Assembly (NCBI GenBank): GCA_036496425.1
Contig: DASXLG010000039.1
Span: 1 to 55,521, forward strand
Reading direction: 5' to 3'
From: Terriglobia bacterium
Lineage (GTDB): Bacteria; Acidobacteriota; Terriglobia; 20CM-2-55-15
Length of the DNA stretch: 55,521 bases
The notes beneath the pieces are model-generated. The model did not search any database. It was not told where the DNA came from and saw nothing but the letters and a program-made list of their open reading frames with translations. This document shows, one piece after another, positions 35,182 through 42,897 of this stretch (the first letter of the stretch is position 1; every line of letters begins with the position of its first letter). The translations under genes and the position numbers were made by a program.

Positions 35182-36696
35182 CTAATTTCCCCGCGTGGGA
35201 AAGCGAATGTCGTAGAACCCGTCCTCGTATCCGGCTCGCCACTCTTTCGGGAACCGCCCTGCAAACCAATTGAAACTTTCGTTCTTCTCGATCAGCAGAT
35301 CGTCGGCCTGGAACGTTGAAAGCGGGATCTGCGAAGGATCGAGAGGACGTTCGTAAAACTCCACGATGCCGACACGCCTGCTTTCGTCGTGAGTCAGGAA
35401 CACAACCACGTCTTTGTCCCTGGAAACAACGCACAGGACGCGCCGGCCTTGACGAGCGAGGCGCTCCGCACCTTCCCCGACACGTGTCGCTGCAGAGTTA
35501 AAATAGATTGAAGCCACCTGCGAGTCGACCGATCCGAAGAAATAGTCATAGTCGCCGGCAAACCAGATCCAGATCAGTAAAACAATCAGGCCGGTTCTGG
35601 CTGCGGGAACCCTTGTCACGAGCGTCCAGAAACCCAAAGACGCAAGCACCAGATAGACCGGAAGCACGATAAAAAGCCGCGTCAGGCTCGGACCCGCAAC
35701 ACCAAGGATCAAAATGGCCGAGATCCACGACACCAGCAGGAACACGAAAGCGGGCTTGACGATCCACCGCTTTGTCTGGATAAGCCCGAGAATCAATGGC
35801 GCAATCAGCACAATGCGAAGGGGACTGTGACCTTGTGCCGTGAGGGCGGCGCTGATGGAATCAAAGAAAAAGCCGGGGCCCGCAATGTCGCGGTAACGAT
35901 CCGGATAGTAAAAAGGCAATAGCGCGGTTGAAGCGACATTCACCAGCTTGTCCCACGCGCTCCCGACCAGCACATAATCGCCCCTTGCCAGGAAGTCCTG
36001 CGGCCGCATCGCCAGAAACAGCAAGTTGGGAATGGATGTGGCGAATGCCGCTGCCGCGATCACCAGGTATTTCCGTCTGAAAGATTCCCTTTTCTCCGGC
36101 TCGCTCAGGCAGCGGACCATGGCATACACGACGAATGCAATCGGCAGCACGCGGCAGGCGGTATATGAATAAACACTCAGGCCGAGAACGGCACCGCAGA
36201 GAATACTTCTCCAGGTTTCTGCCCGCCGTTCCGCTCCATCCAGCAACATAGCAAACAGTGCCAGAAAAAACGGTGCGGCGATGGCCCTCAATCCGCTGCG
36301 GGCATAATGAAAGAGCCAGAGCGAGGAAACGGCTGTCAGAGCCGGAACCCACAGCGGAATCGTTTCGCTGATGCAGGTGGTCAACCGGCAGATGAGATAG
36401 ATAATGGCGAGCGCGAAGAGCCAGCTTGTCAGCTGGATCGCTATGGTCGTCGGACCAAATGCCGACACCATGCCGCCGACCAGATACAAATATAAGGTCT
36501 CCGCAGAATTCCCGATCGAAGAGGTAATGACCTCGAAGTGTCTGCCCTGAACCAGATAGATGCCGCGGAGCGCTTCCTGCGCCGTGTCGCTGAACAGTCC
36601 GTCGGGCATGATATCGCGCCGGACCACAAGGCTTGCAGCATATATCGACAGTATCGTAAGAACTGCGATGCGCGCCGGCCAGCGATCATTCCTCAT
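35182..36696 (-). CDS. GT-C (GT39-like) membrane glycosyltransferase
   Basis: Protein of 504 residues with about eleven membrane spans, an N-terminal loop SDTAQEALRGIYLVQG holding an acidic residue where GT-C enzymes bind metal or the lipid-phosphate donor, and a soluble C-terminal part of about 110 residues. No conserved family motif beyond this is decisive. GT-C enzymes transfer a sugar from a polyprenyl-phosphate donor on the outer side of the membrane. It overlaps the TMTC-like gene upstream by 11 bp, so they are coupled. Confidence 0.65.
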   Translation of the reverse strand: MRNDRWPARIAVLTILSIYAASLVVRRDIMPDGLFSDTAQEALRGIYLVQGRHFEVITSSIGNSAETLYLYLVGGMVSAFGPTTIAIQLTSWLFALAIIYLICRLTTCISETIPLWVPALTAVSSLWLFHYARSGLRAIAAPFFLALFAMLLDGAERRAETWRSILCGAVLGLSVYSYTACRVLPIAFVVYAMVRCLSEPEKRESFRRKYLVIAAAAFATSIPNLLFLAMRPQDFLARGDYVLVGSAWDKLVNVASTALLPFYYPDRYRDIAGPGFFFDSISAALTAQGHSPLRIVLIAPLILGLIQTKRWIVKPAFVFLLVSWISAILILGVAGPSLTRLFIVLPVYLVLASLGFWTLVTRVPAARTGLIVLLIWIWFAGDYDYFFGSVDSQVASIYFNSAATRVGEGAERLARQGRRVLCVVSRDKDVVVFLTHDESRRVGIVEFYERPLDPSQIPLSTFQADDLLIEKNESFNWFAGRFPKEWRAGYEDGFYDIRFPTRGN

Positions 36697-38368
36697 GACG
36701 GAGTTCCCGAAGTTTCGCCTGGATACCCTGGTTTTCCGGGTCTACGATCGCCGCGCGCTGGTAAGCGGCGGCGGCGGACTGTTTCTGGCCCGTCTCCTCG
36801 AGGGTGCGGGCCCAATTGAAGTACAGTGTTGCATCGGGATAGGGTATGGAGTCGATAGCCATGCGATACATGGCTTCAGCCTCTTTCATCTTCCCTTCCA
36901 TCATGTAGCAATCGCCCATGCGGCGGCGGGTATCGGCGTGTCCGGGATCGACCTGAAGCGCCCGTTTCAGCAGGGGCCAAGCCTGATCGCAGTTGTTGTC
37001 GTGGATCCTGGTCAGCGCCAGCGTGCTCAGCAGTTCCGGATAATCCGGGATAATCCGGAGCCCTGCTTCGAGTTGCGTGCCTGCGTCGTCAACCCGCCGT
37101 TCCTTAATCAGAGCGAATCCATAACCCAGTCTCGCCTTGGCGCTGTCCGGAACAACTCGAACCATATTCGCGAAGAAGGTGAAGTCGTTCCGGCGAATAT
37201 AGTCGTGCCCGTTACAAAGAACGATCGCAATCAGCAGGCCGCCGGCAGCCACCAGCTGCCTTTGCCGGGCGTTTGCGATGGCGTTATAGGCGAACGCAAG
37301 CGCAATCGATATGCCGATGAGCGGAAGGTATAAAAACCGTTCCGCCATCAGCACACTGATGGGAACAATCCAGTTCGAGGCCGGCAGAAAAACCACAAAT
37401 GCGAACAGAACGCCGAGGCTGACGATCCGGTTTCGGCGCCGGTACCACAGCGCCCATAGTCCGATCGCAACGATGAGCAGCAGGCCGAGCCAGGCATCCC
37501 AACTCGACGCATGAGCGATTGGAATCGCGTTGTAGTCATAATCCCCCGCAACATTGACCGGAAAGAAAATGAGAATCAGATAATTGATGAAAACGCGACC
37601 GGCGGTCAGAAGTCGTTCAAAATAAGTCAGCCGGCCGGCCATGTATTGCGCTCCGTGAGGAATGCCCAGGGCGCCGAGGACCGAAAAACGCAATAAAAGA
37701 TAGGCTGCGGCAATGGGAACATAGACCAACAGCCGCCATATCGATTTTGTGCGGGAATCGCGATCGAAACCTCCAGCGAGCCACAGGTCGAGCACGAGGA
37801 TTGCGGGCAGAACGATTGCATTTTCTTTCGACAAAAGAGCGAATGCGAACAGAAGCGCCGACCAGACGGGTTTGCCTTTACGAAACAGCAGCCACGCGGC
37901 GAGCAGAAAGCAGGCGGAAAAGAGGTCGCCTCGGCCGACAATGCTGGTCACCGCTTCGGTGTGGACCGGATGAACGATGTAGATCAGCATGGCCGCTACC
38001 GGGATGATGCCGTTGCCTGTAAGGCTCGTGCACAGCAGAAAAACCAGAAACCCATTGACGGCATGGAGCGCCAGATTCGTCAGGCGGAATCCCGGCGCCC
38101 ATCGTTGCCAGATCGCGTAATCGACTGAAAGCGAAAAAACAGTGAACGGCCGGTAAATCCCCTCATACTGCTGCTGCGCCCAGTACGGCGATTTGAGGAA
38201 TTTGACGGGCGTAATGGAACGAATCGCAGGATTAGACGCAACCAGTGGCGCGTCATCGAAGATAAGATCGTTCGGCAATGCATTCAGGTAGCAGATAGCC
38301 ACAATGATCAACGACAAAAAGAAAGCCCTGCGGTTGCTGAGCGTCCCCGCACTTGTCCTGTTGATCAT
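36686..38368 (-). CDS. TMTC-like GT-C glycosyltransferase with TPR repeats
   Basis: Protein of 560 residues. The membrane part (about 1-380) carries TMTC features in order: LNALPNDLIFDDAPLVASN (loop with the acidic pair DD), GIYRPFTVFSLSVDYAIW, FRLTNLALHAVNGFLVFLL and HPVHTEAVTSIVGRGDL. Residues 395-555 are TPR repeats. Animal TMTC proteins are O-mannosyltransferases of extracellular proteins, and bacterial homologues probably use polyprenyl-phosphate sugars. GGAGG in front of ATG 38368 supports this start. The N-terminus overlaps the divergent plus-strand gene by 65 bp. The paralogue at 39836-41512 is almost the same length. Confidence 0.83.
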   Translation of the reverse strand: MINRTSAGTLSNRRAFFLSLIIVAICYLNALPNDLIFDDAPLVASNPAIRSITPVKFLKSPYWAQQQYEGIYRPFTVFSLSVDYAIWQRWAPGFRLTNLALHAVNGFLVFLLCTSLTGNGIIPVAAMLIYIVHPVHTEAVTSIVGRGDLFSACFLLAAWLLFRKGKPVWSALLFAFALLSKENAIVLPAILVLDLWLAGGFDRDSRTKSIWRLLVYVPIAAAYLLLRFSVLGALGIPHGAQYMAGRLTYFERLLTAGRVFINYLILIFFPVNVAGDYDYNAIPIAHASSWDAWLGLLLIVAIGLWALWYRRRNRIVSLGVLFAFVVFLPASNWIVPISVLMAERFLYLPLIGISIALAFAYNAIANARQRQLVAAGGLLIAIVLCNGHDYIRRNDFTFFANMVRVVPDSAKARLGYGFALIKERRVDDAGTQLEAGLRIIPDYPELLSTLALTRIHDNNCDQAWPLLKRALQVDPGHADTRRRMGDCYMMEGKMKEAEAMYRMAIDSIPYPDATLYFNWARTLEETGQKQSAAAAYQRAAIVDPENQGIQAKLRELRHEE

Positions 38369-39839
38369 TGCTTTCTGCCTCCAGGCATTACTTGCCCTTC
38401 CCAGACTGTCTGCCACCAGCGACGAACCCATCCACCTCTCGGCCGGATACAGTTACTGGCAGACGCGCGATTTCAGGTTGAATCCCGAACATCCGCCGCT
38501 GGCAAAATTGATTGCCGCGCTCCCGCTCCTGATCATTCATCCCGCTTTCGACACCAGCCATGACGACTGGAAAGCGCCGGTGCAGGAGATTTTCGGATTT
38601 AACTTTCTCTACAGCAACGACGCCGACCGCCTGCTGTTCTGGAGCCGTACAGCGATGGTGCTGCTGGCGGCGGCCGGCATCATTGTGACGTTCCTGTGGG
38701 CGCGTGATCTGTTCGGCATCCCGGCCGGCCTCTTTGCCGCGGCCATGTACAGCTTCTCCCCGAATCTGCTGGCCCATGGAATGCTCGTCACGACCGATGT
38801 GCCTCTGGCGGTTTTCGCGGTGCTGGCGTTCTATCTTTTCTGGAAAGGCAGTGAAGTCCGTTCGTGGCGTATGGACATAGCCACCGGCCTGGCTTTGGGC
38901 GCTGCCATGGGAAGCAAGTTTTCGGGAGCTTTTCTGCCGGTGCTGATCGTGATTTTCTGTCTCGCGCGCGACCGCCGCACGGCACTGCGGCGGCTTGCCT
39001 TGATCGCGATAGCCTCGCTTGCCGTGATTCAAGCGATCTATCTGTTTTCGGGTTCCCCGCTGCTCTATTTCAGGAATGCTTCTCTGGTAAATGCAAACCA
39101 CGTTCAGCACTACCCGGTTTATCTGTTCGGCCAACTGAAGCCGGGAGGCTGGTGGTACTACTTTCTGGCCGCATTTCTGGTGAAGGCCACAGTGCCGACG
39201 CTGATCGCCATTATTTTCGCGGTGCTGCACCTCGTGTCGAAGCGCTTCGTCTCGAGTTGGGGAGAAATGATACTGCTGGCTGTCATTTGCTTTTATACGG
39301 CATTGATTTCGATGGCTGCCGACCAGATCGGACTGCGCTATTTGATTCCCATATTTCCGTTCGTCTTCATCTGGACAAGCAGGATCGTTCCCTGGATTTT
39401 GTCGATGCGGGGCGGTGCGATAGTCATAGGGGCGTTGCTCGCATGGCAGGTGTTCGCGGCCGTCCGGGCGTTTCCAAACTACATTCCCTATTTCAATGAG
39501 CTCGCAGGAGGTGCTGCGCAAGGGCCGTGGTTGCTGGACGATTCGAATGTGGATTGGGGCCAGGGCGTGAAACAGGCCGCGCAATACGTGCGGGACCATC
39601 ACATAACGAACCTCCGGATGCACACGTTTTCGCCGATCGACAACCCGCAGTACTACGGCCTCCCGCCGGACATTCCATTGCCGGAATCGTTCCGTCTCCT
39701 GGTGGCTCAAAGGCCCGCCCCTGGCGTCTATATCGTCAGCGCGCATTATGTTGCGAGAATGAGAGGCGTAAGCCGCGAGTGGCAGACGTACACGCCGGTT
39801 GACCGCATTGGCGATTCGTTGTGGGTCTATGCATTTTAG
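38304..39839 (+). CDS. GT39-like (PMT_2) membrane glycosyltransferase
   Basis: Protein of 511 residues with about eleven spans. The first periplasmic loop has the family motif ATSDEPIHLSAGYSYW followed by LNPEHPPLAKLIAALP, typical of PMT_2/ArnT-like enzymes that move a sugar from a polyprenyl-phosphate carrier. The C-terminal soluble part contains LLDDSNVDWGQGVKQAAQY. The start at 38304 overlaps the divergent TMTC-like gene by 65 bp; a TTG at 38334 is an alternative. Its stop codon overlaps the next gene's stop by 4 bp, a convergent pair without a terminator. Confidence 0.82.
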   Translation: MINDKKKALRLLSVPALVLLIIAFCLQALLALPRLSATSDEPIHLSAGYSYWQTRDFRLNPEHPPLAKLIAALPLLIIHPAFDTSHDDWKAPVQEIFGFNFLYSNDADRLLFWSRTAMVLLAAAGIIVTFLWARDLFGIPAGLFAAAMYSFSPNLLAHGMLVTTDVPLAVFAVLAFYLFWKGSEVRSWRMDIATGLALGAAMGSKFSGAFLPVLIVIFCLARDRRTALRRLALIAIASLAVIQAIYLFSGSPLLYFRNASLVNANHVQHYPVYLFGQLKPGGWWYYFLAAFLVKATVPTLIAIIFAVLHLVSKRFVSSWGEMILLAVICFYTALISMAADQIGLRYLIPIFPFVFIWTSRIVPWILSMRGGAIVIGALLAWQVFAAVRAFPNYIPYFNELAGGAAQGPWLLDDSNVDWGQGVKQAAQYVRDHHITNLRMHTFSPIDNPQYYGLPPDIPLPESFRLLVAQRPAPGVYIVSAHYVARMRGVSREWQTYTPVDRIGDSLWVYAF

Positions 39840-41512
39840 TTGGCTGCCCCCATCTGGCTCAGCTTCATCTTGATTCCCGGGTCGGTTGGATCAATAAGCG
39901 CAGCCCGCTGGTAAGCCGAAATCGCCGCCGGAATTCTGCCGATCGCTTCGAGCGTATGCCCCCACGAAAACAGCAGCTTCGCATCCGGATGGTCGGAATT
40001 CTGGATTGCCAGGCGGTAGCTGTGCTCCGCCTGTTCCGTTTTGTCTTCCATTGAAAAACAGTCCCCCAGGACCCAGAGGCTTTGCCATTGTCCCGGCTCT
40101 GCCCTGAGAGCTTGCACGAGCAAGGGGCGGACGCGATCGCACCGGCCATCGATGCGGAGTGTCGCGCTTGCCAACCCCGCCAGCAGAGGTGCGCTTCCCG
40201 GCTTGATTTTCAAACCGGCCTCGAATTGCTCTTTCGCCTCCGCTGCTTTGTCCACTCGCATAAGGGCGAAGCCGTATCCCAGGCGGGCCCGGGCATTCTG
40301 AGGAACGAGGCGTACTGCGTTTTCATGAAACGTCAGAGTGTTCCGCCAGACGTAATTGTGTCCTATGCACAGGATGACAGCGATGCCGACGATCCCGGTT
40401 GCGGCGATGTAGCGGACTTCGGCACGCGGAATCGAAGCCCAGCCAATTCCGGCGAGCAGCGCGAATCCGAATGCAGGAGTGTAGAGAAACCGCTCCGCCA
40501 TCAGCAGGGCGATCGGCATGATCCAGTTCGAAACCGGAAGCAGCGTGATAAAGAAAAACAATATTCCCAGGCTGACTGCCGGCTTCGTTTTCGCCAGCCG
40601 GAGGGCCAGGACGATCAGTCCGGCAACCAGAACCAGACCGAGCCATGCATCCCAATCTCTAAAGCCGGCCACAGGAATCGAATTGAAATCGTAGTCGCTC
40701 GGAATCTGCACCGGCATGAACAGCAGCCGGAGATACTGAAGGAAGACGCGGCCGGATGTAATCCAGCGCTGGGACAAAGTGAATTTGCCGTCGAGATACT
40801 GCCCGCTCGTGGGAATTCCCAGGCCGCCCAAAGCGTAAAAACGCAAAGCAAGATACCCCGCGCCGGCTGCAGCCAGGACTGCAAATCGCTTCCATGCCGC
40901 AATGACCTTTTTGACTCCTCCTTCATGTAAGGCCATATCGAGCATTGCGATCGCAGGGAATGTGATGGCGCTCTCTTTCGAGAGCGCTGCCAGGACATAC
41001 GCCAGTGCGGACCAGCCGGTCCGGCCTTTCCGGAATGCGAGCCATGCGGTGAAGAAGAATGCGGCGGCCAGAAGTTCACTTCTTCCGACGATGCTGACCA
41101 CGGCCTCCGTCTGCATTGGATGAATAACGTATACGGCGGCTGAACCCAGCGCCGCTAACGGCGACTCCAGCAAACCATTCACGAGAAGAAACACGAGCCA
41201 GCCGTTGAGGGTGTGAATCATCAGATTCACGAGGCGGAAACCTGGAGCCCATACATGCCAGATCGGATATTCCAACGAGAAAGTAAAGATGGTCAGCGGC
41301 CGGTAAATCCCGGCGTGGGTGAGATCTCCCCAATACGATTGAATCAGCAAATGGAATGGATCGATATGCCGGATGCGCTCGTTGGCTGCGACAATCAGAA
41401 CGTCGTCGAGAATGAAGGCATTGGGGATTGAATTGGCATAGCAAACAGCAACCAGGACGGCGCAGACGACCAGCGCACGTCCTGGTGTGATCCAGCTATT
41501 GGACGGGCGCAC
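39836..41512 (-). CDS. TMTC-like GT-C glycosyltransferase with TPR repeats
   Basis: Protein of 558 residues if started at GTG 41512, which gives an N-terminus matching the paralogue at 36686-38368 (560 residues); an ATG at 41599 would add 29 residues inside the pilin gene. Motifs: IPNAFILDDVLIVAANERI, GIYRPLTIFTFSLEYPIW, FRLVNLMIHTLNGWLVFLL and HPMQTEAVVSIVGRSELL; then TPR repeats from about residue 390, including KAAEAKEQFEAGLKIKPGSA. It overlaps the pilin stop by about 17 bp, so pilin and enzyme are probably translationally coupled. It likely transfers a sugar outside the cytoplasm; acceptor unknown. Confidence 0.82.
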   Translation of the reverse strand: MRPSNSWITPGRALVVCAVLVAVCYANSIPNAFILDDVLIVAANERIRHIDPFHLLIQSYWGDLTHAGIYRPLTIFTFSLEYPIWHVWAPGFRLVNLMIHTLNGWLVFLLVNGLLESPLAALGSAAVYVIHPMQTEAVVSIVGRSELLAAAFFFTAWLAFRKGRTGWSALAYVLAALSKESAITFPAIAMLDMALHEGGVKKVIAAWKRFAVLAAAGAGYLALRFYALGGLGIPTSGQYLDGKFTLSQRWITSGRVFLQYLRLLFMPVQIPSDYDFNSIPVAGFRDWDAWLGLVLVAGLIVLALRLAKTKPAVSLGILFFFITLLPVSNWIMPIALLMAERFLYTPAFGFALLAGIGWASIPRAEVRYIAATGIVGIAVILCIGHNYVWRNTLTFHENAVRLVPQNARARLGYGFALMRVDKAAEAKEQFEAGLKIKPGSAPLLAGLASATLRIDGRCDRVRPLLVQALRAEPGQWQSLWVLGDCFSMEDKTEQAEHSYRLAIQNSDHPDAKLLFSWGHTLEAIGRIPAAISAYQRAALIDPTDPGIKMKLSQMGAAN

Positions 41513-41927
41513 CCGAGTATCCCGTGGGCGCGCGCGAGGGATCCGTCGAGAATCGGACGACGTAGTCGGGGCCACTGTAATAGTCGTAGCGGCCGCCATT
41601 GTAGCCGGCGGCGGTAGCGGTCGCCGTGTAATTCAAATTGTCCGGCGTGACCTGAACATTGAAGATATATCCCGATGTCGGCTGTGAGTACTGCAGATCC
41701 AGCAGGCCGGCCGAGACCAACGACACGATATTGCCGTACTGGCCCTGGCTGTTCGAGAGATATTGAACTTCCGCGGTATTGAGCGTTCTCATATTCGCAA
41801 CCGCATGGGTTTCATTGGCACTCTGCCGCGAACGAAGCAACGATGGGATGGCGATCGTTGCAATGATCAGGATGATCGCAACCACGAGCAGCAGTTCAAG
41901 TAAAGAGAAGCCGTTTCTTTTATTCAT
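41496..41927 (-). CDS. Type IV pilin-like protein (PilA-type)
   Basis: Pilin of 143 residues with a short leader (MNKRNG) cut by prepilin peptidase before FSLLELLLVVAIILIIATIAIP, with the +5 glutamate present, and NMRTLNTAEVQYLS in the amphipathic helix. The globular part is Tyr-, Ala- and Thr-rich (YTATATAAGYNGG) and ends SGAPVQ, without the C-terminal disulfide of many pilins. It shares about half of its length with the pilin at 42178-42627. A sigma-54-like element lies at 41999-42014; no clear ribosome binding site. Confidence 0.9.
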   Translation of the reverse strand: MNKRNGFSLLELLLVVAIILIIATIAIPSLLRSRQSANETHAVANMRTLNTAEVQYLSNSQGQYGNIVSLVSAGLLDLQYSQPTSGYIFNVQVTPDNLNYTATATAAGYNGGRYDYYSGPDYVVRFSTDPSRAPTGYSGAPVQ

Positions 41928-41998
41928 CGTTAATCGTCGGTGAAAACCCGGCCTGTTCGGCCGCTCCCGGCATCTACCTCCCCAAGCGCCCTAACTAT

Positions 41999-42014
41999 GG
42001 CAACTGGGCAACCA
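41999..42014 (-). promoter_or_regulatory. Sigma-54-like -24/-12 element before pilin 1
   Basis: On the minus strand TGGTTGCCCAGTTGCC, with GG and GC separated by exactly ten bases as in sigma-54 promoters; the fourth base differs from consensus. It lies about 70 bp before the pilin ATG at 41927. Confidence 0.5.
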
Positions 42015-42118
42015 TTTCGCAAGCTTATACTTATCAACCACTTATAATGGAGTCGTTATGTCAAGAATGACAAAATACAGTCATTGAACCTGCGCTTTAC
42101 GTCATCCCCCGGAAAAGC

Positions 42119-42154
42119 AAAAACGCGGACCGCCCGAAGGCGATCCGCGTTTTT
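42119..42154 (-). terminator. Rho-independent terminator of the second pilin gene
   Basis: Arms AAAAACGCGGA (42119-42129) and TCCGCGTTTTT (42144-42154) with an inner CGCC/GGCG stem on a CGAA loop. On the minus strand a run of T follows, and the site is 24-59 bp after the pilin stop. Confidence 0.85.
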
Positions 42155-42177
42155 ATCAAGACAGAATCGGAAAACTT

Positions 42178-42627
42178 CTAGCCAACCGGCGCTCCGGACT
42201 GACCCGTCGGGAAACAGTTGCCATTGGGGCCGCCGCAACCGCTCGTAGCAGTGGAGTAGCGGATGACTGCATCCGGCAAACTATAGTAGGCAAACCGGCC
42301 GGCGTTCGCCGATGTCGGCGCTGCCCCAACAGTGTAGTCCGTGCCCGAGGCGGATACGGTGAAGTTGTATCCCGAAACCGAACCCGTGAACCGGGTGTCC
42401 AGAAGACCCTGGGAAACCAGCGATATCACATTACCGTAAGCGCCCTGATTCGACGACAGGTAGGTTACTTCAGCCGTGTTAATGGTTCGAACCTGTGCGA
42501 CGGCCGATGATTCCTGTGCCGCTTGGCGCGACCGCAGCAAACTGGGGATTGCGATGGTCGCAATGATCAGAATGATGGCCACCACGATCAACAATTCCAA
42601 CAACGAAAACCCGCGATTACTCTTCAT
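42178..42627 (-). CDS. Type IV pilin-like protein (PilA-type)
   Basis: Pilin of 149 residues from ATG 42627, preceded by GGAGGG; an upstream in-frame start would lengthen the leader by 11 residues. Leader MKSNRG is followed by FSLLELLIVVAIILIIATIAIP with the +5 glutamate. The next helix ends QVRTINTAEVTYLSSNQGAY, closely like its paralogue. The C-terminal part has a Cys-containing stretch (SGCGGPNGNC) that may form a small disulfide loop. It is followed by a terminator, and a sigma-54-like promoter lies 130 bp upstream. Confidence 0.92.
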   Translation of the reverse strand: MKSNRGFSLLELLIVVAIILIIATIAIPSLLRSRQAAQESSAVAQVRTINTAEVTYLSSNQGAYGNVISLVSQGLLDTRFTGSVSGYNFTVSASGTDYTVGAAPTSANAGRFAYYSLPDAVIRYSTATSGCGGPNGNCFPTGQSGAPVG

Positions 42628-42756
42628 TTGTCTATGCCCTCCGTGTTTAAACAAAATCAATTTTTTCTCCTAGGCCGAAGTCTGTTTCGCCGGTCCGAAA
42701 ACTTGGAACGGGCCACCGAACTCCCAACAGTCCCCACCTGAGGCCGCACACAGTAA

Positions 42757-42772
42757 TGCAAACGGGTAGCCA
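42757..42772 (-). promoter_or_regulatory. Sigma-54 promoter before pilin 2
   Basis: On the minus strand TGGCTACCCGTTTGCA, a full match to TGGC-N7-TTGCA with the fixed GG-N10-GC spacing. Its position predicts an untranslated leader of about 120 bases before ATG 42627. Sigma-54 control of major pilins is known in other phyla. Confidence 0.7.
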
Positions 42773-42881
42773 TCTTGCTGATGAAGCAATATCTATGGTT
42801 TGCGAGAACTTTAAGCCAAAAATATGACAAATTCCGTCAATAAGATTGATTAATAACGTCACTTCCGGAGAATCGCACCAA

Positions 42882-42890
42882 TGCTAGAGT
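42882..42890 (+). promoter_or_regulatory. Extended -10 promoter TGCTAGAGT of the second ligase-TPR gene
   Basis: Identical nine bases to 30733-30741, ending seven bases before ATG 42898; again it predicts a near leaderless transcript. The preceding 230 bp is AT-rich and also holds the divergent pilin promoter. Confidence 0.55.
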
Positions 42891-42897
42891 GTCTGCC

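Noticed and set aside
38388-39746. 452-codon open frame antisense to the GT39-like gene
   Set aside because: Composition rich in Arg, Gln and His as expected for an antisense frame; the sense frame has all family motifs.
42647-42862. 71-codon frame upstream of the second pilin
   Set aside because: It covers the sigma-54-like promoter and leader of the pilin gene and has no ribosome binding site or domain.
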